DNA of 6,581 nucleotides, taken from the NCBI GenBank assembly GCA_023252095.1, contig JAHEXN010000174.1:1-6581 (forward strand), written 5' to 3'. Each line of letters begins with the position of its first letter. Positions within the stretch are counted from its first letter, which is position 1. The notes under the pieces were generated by a model. That model was not told the origin of the DNA and ran no database searches. It worked only from the letters and a program-made list of their open reading frames with translations. Below are positions 1-4,896 of the stretch, in pieces. This stretch comes from Actinomycetes bacterium. GTDB lineage: Bacteria; Actinomycetota; Actinomycetes; Propionibacteriales; Nocardioidaceae. The translations under genes were made by a program, and so were the position numbers.

Positions 1-1
1 C

Positions 2-352
2 GACCTCCAGATCCTGAGCTGCCACGACGAGTACCTGCTGCACACGATGTTCGACGTCGACGGCCTGCTGGTCGGCTACGGCGGAATCGCGCCCGAGCTG
101 CTCGTCGAGCTCATTGCGGCAGGCAAGGCCCAGGACTACCCGCGGGCGCGCGCCCTCCACGACACGCTGCTCCCGGTCACGAAGGCCGTCTACCACCGCG
201 GCTCGCACATGGAGGGCACCGTGGCCCTCAAGCTCGCCCTCGTCGAGCGCGGCAAGCTCGAGCACGCGGCGGTCCGCCCGCCGCTGCAGCCGCTCGCCGA
301 GCACGCACAGGCCGAGATCGCCCAGGCCCTCAAGGAGGCCGGCATCCTCTGA
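2..352 (+). CDS. Dihydrodipicolinate synthase/NAL-family aldolase, C-terminal part
   Basis: This is the 3' end of a gene whose start lies left of the window; about 116 residues are readable before the TGA at 350-352. The segment resembles the C-terminal third of class I Schiff-base aldolases of the DapA/N-acetylneuraminate lyase family. It shows a motif in the position of the family's G-D-D-(S/A) strand (here CHDEYLLH), the glycine-rich turn VGYGGIAPELLVELI, then a helical tail with RARALHDTLLPVTKAVYH, GTVALKLAL and the typical ending VRPPLQPL...ALKEAGIL. The family condenses or cleaves pyruvate with an aldehyde in the cytosol. The Schiff-base lysine and catalytic tyrosine lie upstream of the window, so the substrate cannot be told. 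It could be true DapA (lysine/diaminopimelate synthesis) or one of the many sugar-acid aldolase/dehydratase relatives. Family assignment is fairly sure, exact function is not. A strong hairpin follows the stop codon. Confidence 0.8.
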   Translation, partial: DLQILSCHDEYLLHTMFDVDGLLVGYGGIAPELLVELIAAGKAQDYPRARALHDTLLPVTKAVYHRGSHMEGTVALKLALVERGKLEHAAVRPPLQPLAEHAQAEIAQALKEAGIL

Positions 353-364
353 CCCGAGGACCCG

Positions 365-411
365 CGAACGGTCCGGCTTCGCTCCCCATGGGGACGGAGC
401 CGGACCGTTCG
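365..411 (+). terminator. GC-rich hairpin, likely transcription terminator
   Basis: A perfect 14-base inverted repeat (CGAACGGTCCGGCT at 365-378, AGCCGGACCGTTCG at 398-411) encloses a second palindrome, TCCCCATGGGGA at 383-394. Together they can form one long stem with a single bulged C at about 382. It starts 12 bases after the stop of the aldolase gene and ends before the promoter of the repressor gene, which fits a terminator. There is no downstream T-tract, only a TCGTC sequence, as is common for actinobacterial terminators. Function is inferred from position and predicted stability. Confidence 0.7.
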
Positions 412-433
412 TCGTCGGGAGCACGTCATCTGC

Positions 434-461
434 TTGCCCTTTACCGATCGTTCGGTAACCT
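434..461 (+). promoter_or_regulatory. Predicted leaderless promoter of the tetR-like gene
   Basis: A -35-like TTGCCC at 434-439 and a -10-like TAACCT at 456-461 (TANNNT pattern) are separated by 16 bases. The -10 box ends six bases before the ATG at 468, so the predicted transcription start falls on or next to the A of the start codon. No purine-rich ribosome binding site is visible upstream of the ATG. Together this suggests a leaderless mRNA, which is common in actinobacteria. The boxes were found by eye and are only moderately supported. Confidence 0.45.
441..458 (+). promoter_or_regulatory. Inverted-repeat operator, probable TetR autoregulatory site
   Basis: The sequence consists of TTACCGA (441-447), a TCGT spacer (448-451) and TCGGTAA (452-458). 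The arms are exact reverse complements, and the central CG is also symmetric, so 16 of 18 positions fit dyad symmetry. Sites of this length and symmetry directly upstream of a divergent or own gene are typical for TetR-family dimers. It fills the -35/-10 spacer and overlaps the first bases of the proposed -10 box, so a bound repressor would block RNA polymerase. It ends 9 bases before the tetR-like start codon. Confidence 0.7.
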
Positions 462-467
462 GATGTC

Positions 468-1058
468 ATGAGTCGAACCGCGTCCGTCGACGACCGTGCG
501 CTCCTCGCGAGCCTGGCCGCGGTATTCCGCGCGCAGGGCTACTCCGGCGCGTCCCTGGCTGCACTGTCGGACGCCACCGGGCTCCAGAAGGCGAGCCTGT
601 ACCACCGGTTCCCGGGCGGGAAGCCCGCGATGGCCGCGGCGGTGCTGAGCGACGTGGGCCGGACGTTCGCCGAGGTGCTGGAGCCGCTGACCGCGATCGA
701 GTCTCCTGCCGCGGCGGTGGCCGAGATGGCGCGGCGCGTGTCCTCCGCCTATGCGGACGGGCGCGTCGGCTGCGTGCTCGACACCATGACGCTCGAGGGA
801 GCGCCGACGGCGGTCAAGGACCAGGCAGCGGGGCTCGCGCGTCACTGGATCGACGCCATGACCCAGGTCGCGGCCCGATCCGGAGCCGACGAGGAGGAGG
901 CCGCACGCCGTGCGCGATCGGCGCTCGTGAGCATCGAGGGCGCCCTGGTCGTCTCCCGCGTGCTCGGCGAGCCGAGCGAGTTCGACCGGGCCATCGAGGC
1001 CCTGCCGGCGCTGCTGACGGGAACGACGGGCGAGACGGATCGGGGGACCGCACGATGA
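468..1058 (+). CDS. TetR/AcrR-family transcriptional repressor (LmrA/YxaF-like)
   Basis: A 196-residue protein, normal length for a TetR regulator. The N-terminal DNA-binding domain spans about residues 8-55. Its helix-turn-helix at about 28-48 contains SLAALSDATGLQKASLYHRF, followed by PGGKPAM, a variant of the FPGGKEEL signature seen in LmrA/YxaF-type members. Residues 60-185 are an all-helical ligand/dimer domain with GCVLDTMTLE and SIEGALVVSRVL, again like the LmrA/YxaF C-terminal type. The ligand is unknown. The ATG at 468 was chosen because it lies just after the operator and predicted -10 box and gives the correct N-terminal length; an ATG at 463 is in another frame. The gene overlaps the next by 4 bases (ATGA), so the flavin-binding protein is probably co-expressed and under the same repression. 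The inverted repeat at 441-458 suggests autoregulation. Family assignment is firm; the regulated signal is inferred only from the neighbour. Confidence 0.92.
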   Translation: MSRTASVDDRALLASLAAVFRAQGYSGASLAALSDATGLQKASLYHRFPGGKPAMAAAVLSDVGRTFAEVLEPLTAIESPAAAVAEMARRVSSAYADGRVGCVLDTMTLEGAPTAVKDQAAGLARHWIDAMTQVAARSGADEEEAARRARSALVSIEGALVVSRVLGEPSEFDRAIEALPALLTGTTGETDRGTAR

Positions 1059-1957
1059 CGCGCATCCACGAGGGCGAGCAGGCCGTGCAGAGGCGGGCGG
1101 GCGAGGGGCGTCCCGGGTGGGGATCGCCGATGTTCGACGCCACGATCCCGGGCGCGTTCGCCGAGTTCCTGCGGCACCAGCACACGCTGGTGCTCGGCGC
1201 CACCGACGATCACGGCGCCGTGTGGGCGAGCATGCTGTCGGGCCTGCCCGGCTTCGTGTCGACCGCCGACGACCACACCGTCGTGGTCGACCACGCCCCG
1301 CCGCCGGGCGACCCGCTCCACGGTGCCTTCGCGTCACCCCGCGCCATCGGGATGCTTGCGCTCCAGCCGCAGACGCGCCGGCGTATCCGGGTCAACGGCA
1401 CGGCCACGCAGGAGGCCGAGCGTCTGGTCGTGCGCACCGAGCAGGTCCTCGGCAACTGCCCCAAGTACATCCAGGTCCGCACGGTCTCCGGTCACGACGA
1501 CACCGTCGATCCGGGATCCCCGCAGCGTTCGCCGGAGCTCACCCCGCACCAGGTCGAGTGGATCCGCGGGGCGGACACCTTCTTCATCGCGAGCCAGTCG
1601 CCGGACGACGGAGCCGACGTGTCGAGCCGCGGCGGGATGCCCGGCTTCGTCACGGTGGCCAGCCCGAGTCGGCTGCGCTGGCCCGACTACACGGGCAACC
1701 AGTTCTACATGACGCTCGGCAACCTCCACCTCAACCCGGCCAGCGGACTGCTGTTCGTCGACTGGGAACGCGGCCACACGCTGCAGCTCACCGGCACCGC
1801 CCGTGTCGACTGGGATCCCGCAGCCGCCACCGTCTACCCGGGAGCGCTCCGAGTCGTCGAGCTCGACGTCGAGGCGGTCGTGCAGATCGACCACGCAAGC
1901 CCGCTGCGGTGGCAGCTGCACGAGTACTCGCGCTTCAACCCGGCGGTCGCGCAGTAG
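1055..1957 (+). CDS. PNPOx-like predicted flavin-nucleotide-binding protein
   Basis: A 300-residue cytosolic protein of the pyridoxamine 5'-phosphate oxidase-like split-barrel superfamily, the type annotated as predicted flavin-nucleotide-binding protein (COG3576-like). Two barrel halves can be seen. The first covers about residues 30-145 and ends in the family hallmark GNCPKYIQ (133-140). The second covers about 165-285, with ADTFFIAS (173-180), SSRGGMPGFV (190-199), GNQFYMTLGNLHLNP (214-228) and GLLFVDWERGHTLQLTG (231-247). The second half carries the conserved FMN-site pattern; the first lacks the S-R-G-G element. No signal peptide or membrane segment is present. Such proteins likely bind FMN or F420 and reduce or sense small molecules, but the substrate is unknown; the name should not be read as true pyridoxamine phosphate oxidase. 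The ATG at 1055 overlaps the repressor stop codon and is preceded by GGGGGA at 1042-1047, so translational coupling is likely. A later in-frame ATG at 1130 (residue 26) is an alternative start close to the domain edge. Confidence 0.88.
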   Translation: MTRIHEGEQAVQRRAGEGRPGWGSPMFDATIPGAFAEFLRHQHTLVLGATDDHGAVWASMLSGLPGFVSTADDHTVVVDHAPPPGDPLHGAFASPRAIGMLALQPQTRRRIRVNGTATQEAERLVVRTEQVLGNCPKYIQVRTVSGHDDTVDPGSPQRSPELTPHQVEWIRGADTFFIASQSPDDGADVSSRGGMPGFVTVASPSRLRWPDYTGNQFYMTLGNLHLNPASGLLFVDWERGHTLQLTGTARVDWDPAAATVYPGALRVVELDVEAVVQIDHASPLRWQLHEYSRFNPAVAQ

Positions 1958-1967
1958 GCACCTCTCG

Positions 1968-2252
1968 TCACCGCTCCGCCAGTGGCCGGTCGAGCAGGGC
2001 GAGGCGTCGACAGTCGGGGCACACCTCCAGCGCGCGCTCGTACCGCACGTCGACGTCGAAGAAGACCGGCCACGCGACGCAGACGACGCCGCACGCCGTT
2101 CGGGCCGAACCGAGGCGCCGACCGTGCACCGTGCCCCACGGCACGAGGGCGCCGCGCCGGGGAGGCCCGTCCGTGAGACGCACCTTCTGCGCGGCCGTGG
2201 CGAACCACGACGCCTTCGCGTGCGGATACCTCGTGTGGATCGGTGGTGGCAT
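1968..2252 (-). CDS. Small conserved-looking four-cysteine protein, function unknown
   Basis: A 94-residue protein, the last gene of the minus-strand operon. The ATG at 2252-2250 lies 4 bases after the stop of the ACT-like gene and is preceded by AGGA (2265-2262) at a 9-base spacing, which supports this start. The protein begins with a basic, aromatic stretch (IHTRYPHAKASWF), then VPWGTVHGRRLGSARTACG. Four cysteines, C54, C58, C78 and C81, form CGVVC and CPDC knuckle-like pairs around a hydrophobic WPVFFDVDVRYE segment. This arrangement resembles a zinc-ribbon-type metal site, but no specific family can be named; the TACG...CPxC layout recalls small actinobacterial hypothetical proteins. There is no signal peptide or membrane segment. 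It was preferred over overlapping plus-strand frames because of its tight operon spacing, ribosome binding site and structured composition. A role linked to the branched-chain dehydrogenase is possible from location only. Confidence 0.7.
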   Translation of the reverse strand: MPPPIHTRYPHAKASWFATAAQKVRLTDGPPRRGALVPWGTVHGRRLGSARTACGVVCVAWPVFFDVDVRYERALEVCPDCRRLALLDRPLAER

Positions 2253-2256
2253 CGGC

Positions 2257-2577
2257 TCAGATCCTGAAGGTGTGCTCGACCTTGTAGACGTCGACGATGC
2301 GGTTGAGGAACTTGCCGATGCGTTCCAGGTCGTCGTGGTCCGGCAGCGACACGACGACCGTCATCCGCAGGACGTCCCCGCCCACGCCCTCGAGACCTCG
2401 GGTCCCGCGGTGGTCGAAGTCGCTGAAGTCGGCGATGAACCGCTCGATCGCGAAGCGCCGCAGGGTGAACCCCTGGAGCACCCTGCCGCAGACCGCGGCG
2501 TCGCCCCGGGCGTAGACCGTCAGTACCGCGAGACCCGAGACCTGCTCGTCGCGACGGACCAGACCCGTGGCCGTCAT
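2257..2577 (-). CDS. Stand-alone ACT-domain protein resembling acetolactate synthase small subunit (IlvN)
   Basis: A 106-residue protein. The start codon at 2577-2575 overlaps the E2 stop codon (ATGA), implying translational coupling. The open frame continues upstream to 2727, but that extra part is shadow sequence of E2. Residues 15-104 fit a single ACT fold (beta-alpha-beta-beta-alpha-beta). GLAVLTVY is strand 1, a helix leads to GFTLRRFAIE (36-45), which matches LFSRRGFNIE of IlvN, then LRMTVVVS (70-77) and DLERIGKFLNRIVDVYKV (83-100) match the RMTIVV and LEQITKQLNKLxxVxKV blocks of IlvN. The IlvN C-terminal domain is absent, about 14 residues are inserted between strands 2 and 3 (around 52-68), and the conserved ligand-loop glycine after strand 1 appears replaced by alanine. 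In IlvN this domain binds valine as feedback inhibitor. Here, inside a branched-chain catabolic operon, a sensor or allosteric role on the dehydrogenase is an inference. Homology was judged by eye. Confidence 0.72.
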   Translation of the reverse strand: MTATGLVRRDEQVSGLAVLTVYARGDAAVCGRVLQGFTLRRFAIERFIADFSDFDHRGTRGLEGVGGDVLRMTVVVSLPDHDDLERIGKFLNRIVDVYKVEHTFRI

Positions 2578-3899
2578 GACAGCACGAAGGCCTCGCTGGG
2601 GTCCTCCAGCAGTCGGCCCAGCGTGGCCAGGACGTTCGATCCCAGCTCTCCGTCGATCAGGCGGTGGTCGAACGACAGCGCGAGCTGGGTGACCTTGCGG
2701 ACCTGCAGCTCGCCGCCGACGACCCACGGCGTGTCCCGCACGTTGCCGAAGGCGAGGATCGCGGCCTCGCCGGGGTTCAGGATCGGCGTGCCGGCATCGA
2801 CCCCGAGGGCACCGATGTTGGTGATCGTGATGGTGCCGTGCGCCATCTCCTCCGGCGACGTCTTGCCCGCCCGGGCGGTGGCGACCAGGTCGGCGATCGC
2901 GCCGGCCAGGCCGCGCAGGTCAAGGGTGTCGGCGTCCTTGACGTTCGGGACGATCAGCCCGCGGGGGGTCGCCGCCGCGAGCCCGAGGTTGACGTAGTGC
3001 GGCTGGACGATCTCCTGGGCGGCCTCGTCCCACCGGGCGTTGATGCCCGGGTGACGACGGATCGTCATCAGCAGGGCGCGGGCCACGAGGACCAGCGGCG
3101 TGAGGCGGACGTCGGTCCACCCGCGGTCGGCCTTGAGCCTCGCGAGCAGATCCATCGTCCGCGTCACGTCGACCGTCAGGAACAGCGTCACGTGGGGTGC
3201 GGTGAAGGCCGAGCTGGTCATGGCGGCGGCGATCGCCTTGCGGACGCCCTTGATGGGCGTGCGCGTCTCGCGCTCCCCCGGCGTCGGCTCAGCCGCGAGG
3301 GATGGCTGCGCGGCCGCCGGAGCCGCGACGGCCGCGGCCTCGACGTCCCGGCGCGAGATGACGTCGCCGTTCGACGGGGCGACGGAGGCCAGGTCCACGC
3401 CGAGCTGCTTGGCCAGCAGGCGGACCGGAGGCTTGGCACGGGTCGCGCTCCGACTCGGGCCGGGGGCAACCTCCGCGAGCGGGAGGGCCGGAGCACCCTG
3501 CGCCGGGACGGGATCGGTCCGACGCGTCAGCCGACGAGTTCGGGGAACCGCGGCGGCGGGTCCTGGACCCACGAGCACCAGCGGCTTCTCCTCGGACGCG
3601 TCCTCCACCTCGGACGCATCGCTCGATGCGGCCTCGGCCTCGATGGCCGGTGCCGGTGCGCTGCTCCCGTCGTCGATCGAGATGATGACGGTGCCGACCG
3701 GGACGGTCTGCCCGGCCTCGACGTGCAGGACCGACACGGTGCCGGCCACGGGCGACGGGAGCTCGACGACGGACTTGGCCGTCTCGATCTCCAGCAGGGT
3801 CTGGTTGACCTCGACGGTGTCGCCGGCGGCGACCTGCCACTCGAGGACGTCGGCCTCGGTCAGGCCCTCGCCGACGTCGGGGAGCTTGAACTCGAACAC
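2574..3899 (-). CDS. bkdC: Branched-chain 2-oxoacid dehydrogenase E2, dihydrolipoamide acyltransferase
   Basis: A 441-residue E2 core subunit. It moves the acyl group made by E1 from a swinging lipoyl arm to CoA, in the cytosolic multienzyme complex. Residues 1-77 form one lipoyl domain; the lipoylated lysine is K42 in IETAKSVVELPSP, the ETAK form typical of branched-chain E2s. An Ala/Pro/acidic linker with a basic patch (119-127) follows. Residues 155-187 are the peripheral-subunit-binding domain (KPPVRLLAKQLGVDL...ISRRDV), in which the usual G-T/S-G-P-x-G loop is replaced by APSNGD. The acyltransferase domain spans about 212-441, with the catalytic motif SFDHRLIDG (H412, D416) and NIGALGVDAGTPILNPGE. 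The start is GTG at 3899-3897, giving the conserved beginning FEFKLPDVGEGL and preceded by AGGAG; the reading frame is open further upstream but only inside the E1-beta gene. It lies 11 bases after E1-beta and overlaps the ACT gene by 4 bases. Branched-chain rather than pyruvate specificity is inferred from sequence style and operon context. Confidence 0.93.
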   Translation of the reverse strand: MFEFKLPDVGEGLTEADVLEWQVAAGDTVEVNQTLLEIETAKSVVELPSPVAGTVSVLHVEAGQTVPVGTVIISIDDGSSAPAPAIEAEAASSDASEVEDASEEKPLVLVGPGPAAAVPRTRRLTRRTDPVPAQGAPALPLAEVAPGPSRSATRAKPPVRLLAKQLGVDLASVAPSNGDVISRRDVEAAAVAAPAAAQPSLAAEPTPGERETRTPIKGVRKAIAAAMTSSAFTAPHVTLFLTVDVTRTMDLLARLKADRGWTDVRLTPLVLVARALLMTIRRHPGINARWDEAAQEIVQPHYVNLGLAAATPRGLIVPNVKDADTLDLRGLAGAIADLVATARAGKTSPEEMAHGTITITNIGALGVDAGTPILNPGEAAILAFGNVRDTPWVVGGELQVRKVTQLALSFDHRLIDGELGSNVLATLGRLLEDPSEAFVLS

Positions 3900-3907
3900 G
3901 GTCGGAT

Positions 3908-3912
3908 CTCCT
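3908..3912 (-). promoter_or_regulatory. Ribosome binding site of the E2 gene
   Basis: AGGAG on the minus strand lies 8 bases before the GTG at 3899 and overlaps the TAG stop codon of E1-beta by two bases. It is the clearest Shine-Dalgarno sequence in the operon and fixes the E2 start at the GTG rather than anywhere in the longer open frame. Confidence 0.8.
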
Positions 3913-4885
3913 AGAAGCTCAGGCTGGCGTCGACGGCCTCGAGGATCCGGTCGACGTCGGGGAGGAAGCGGTCCTCCATGTGGGCGGGCGGGTACGGGAG
4001 GTTGTAGGCACCGACCCGCAGGACGGGCGCCTCCAGCTCGTAGAAGCAGTCCTCGGTGATGGCCGCGGCGATCTCCGATCCGATCCCGAGGAACGTCGAC
4101 GCCTCGTGGACCACGACGACGCGGTGCGACTCGGCCGCGACCTTGCGCAGGGTCGGGAGGTCGAGCGGGGAGATCGTGCGCAGGTCGACCACGCCGACCG
4201 AGAACCCGTCCTCGGTCGCCGCGGCTGCAGCGGCCAGCGCCGTGGCCACGGTGGGCCCGTGCGCGACGAGCGTGCAGTCGGTGCCCTCGCGCAGGACGGC
4301 CGCCTCGTGCAGGGATCGGGTCGGCTCGTCCGAGACCTCCCCCTTGTCCCAGTAGCGCCGCTTGGGCTCGTAGAAGATCACGGGATCGTCGGACGCGATG
4401 GCCTGCTGGATCATGTGGAACGCGTCGTCGGGGTTGGAGCACGACACGACCCGCAGTCCGGCGGTGTGGGCGAAGTACGCCTCGTTGGACTCCGAGTGGT
4501 GCTCGACTGCACCGATGCCGCCGCCCACGGGGATCCGGATGACGACCGGCAGCGACAGGCGGCCCTGCGAGCGGGCCCGCATCTTGGCGAGCTGGCTGAC
4601 GATCTGGTCGAAGGCGGGGTACACGAAGCCGTCGAACTGGATCTCGCAGACCGGCCGGTACCCGCGCAGCGCCAGGCCGATCGCCGTGCCGACGATGCCG
4701 GACTCGGCCAGCGGCGTGTCGACGACGCGCTCGGTGCCGAACTCAGCCGCCAGACCGTCGGTCACGCGGAACACGCCGCCGAGCGTGGCGATGTCCTCGC
4801 CCATCACGACGACCTTCTCGTCACGGGCCATCGCGGCGCGCAGGCCCGCGTTGATCGCGGCGCCGAGGGCGTACCGGGGGGCCAC
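3911..4885 (-). CDS. bkdB: Branched-chain 2-oxoacid dehydrogenase E1 beta subunit
   Basis: A 324-residue protein, the usual length for E1-beta. With E1-alpha it forms the thiamine diphosphate-dependent heterotetramer that decarboxylates 3-methyl-2-oxobutanoate, 4-methyl-2-oxopentanoate and 3-methyl-2-oxopentanoate. The pyrimidine-binding domain covers about residues 4-180: VVVMGEDIATLGGVFRVTDGL (25-45), RVVDTPLAESG with the cofactor-activating glutamate E61, CEIQFDGFVYPAFDQIVSQ (80-98) and GAVEHHSESNEAYFAH (125-140), whose H130 aligns with the conserved active-site histidine of the branched-chain enzymes. The C-terminal transketolase-like domain covers about 195-320, with GVVDLRTISPLD and VVVVHEAS. 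The GTG start at 4885 comes one base after the E1-alpha stop (TGA-C-GTG) and is preceded by GGTGG, the same junction as at the start of E1-alpha. The E1-beta of a pyruvate or acetoin dehydrogenase is the alternative; the EHHSESNEA motif and the neighbouring amino acid dehydrogenase favour branched-chain substrates. Confidence 0.94.
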   Translation of the reverse strand: MAPRYALGAAINAGLRAAMARDEKVVVMGEDIATLGGVFRVTDGLAAEFGTERVVDTPLAESGIVGTAIGLALRGYRPVCEIQFDGFVYPAFDQIVSQLAKMRARSQGRLSLPVVIRIPVGGGIGAVEHHSESNEAYFAHTAGLRVVSCSNPDDAFHMIQQAIASDDPVIFYEPKRRYWDKGEVSDEPTRSLHEAAVLREGTDCTLVAHGPTVATALAAAAAATEDGFSVGVVDLRTISPLDLPTLRKVAAESHRVVVVHEASTFLGIGSEIAAAITEDCFYELEAPVLRVGAYNLPYPPAHMEDRFLPDVDRILEAVDASLSF

Positions 4886-4896
4886 GTCAGGCCACC
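4883..4896 (-). repeat. 14-base junction sequence, copy 1 (E1-alpha/E1-beta)
   Basis: The minus strand reads GGTGGCCTGACGTG, identical to 6030-6043. It combines a possible ribosome binding site (GGTGG), the last codons of the upstream gene (ending Val-Ala), the TGA stop, one C and the GTG start. The flanks differ directly outside the 14 bases. It probably serves stop-to-start re-initiation. Confidence 0.55.

Noticed and set aside
441..1337. Minus-strand open frame opposite the TetR-like gene
   Set aside because: It is Arg-rich with no recognisable motif, while the plus strand encodes a clear TetR protein with an operator in front.
1803..2267. Plus-strand open frame over the end of the flavoprotein and the small cysteine gene
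   Set aside because: It starts inside the flavoprotein in another frame and has a Ser/Arg-rich shadow composition; the minus-strand 94-residue frame has a ribosome binding site and operon spacing.
2578..2727. N-terminal extension of the ACT-like protein by 50 residues
   Set aside because: The extension overlaps E2 coding sequence and is Arg/Gly/Pro-rich; the ATG overlapping the E2 stop gives a compact ACT protein.
1117..2997. Long plus-strand open frame through the flavoprotein, the small genes and part of E2
   Set aside because: It crosses the ends of several real genes in a shifted or antisense frame, and its Arg/Pro/His-rich composition has no family features.
2664..3914. Plus-strand open frame opposite E2
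   Set aside because: The minus-strand E2 has clear lipoyl, binding and catalytic motifs; the opposite frame is a compositional shadow.
3900..4442. N-terminal extension of E2
   Set aside because: It lies wholly inside E1-beta in another frame; the lipoyl domain normally begins at the protein start, and AGGAG precedes the GTG at 3899.
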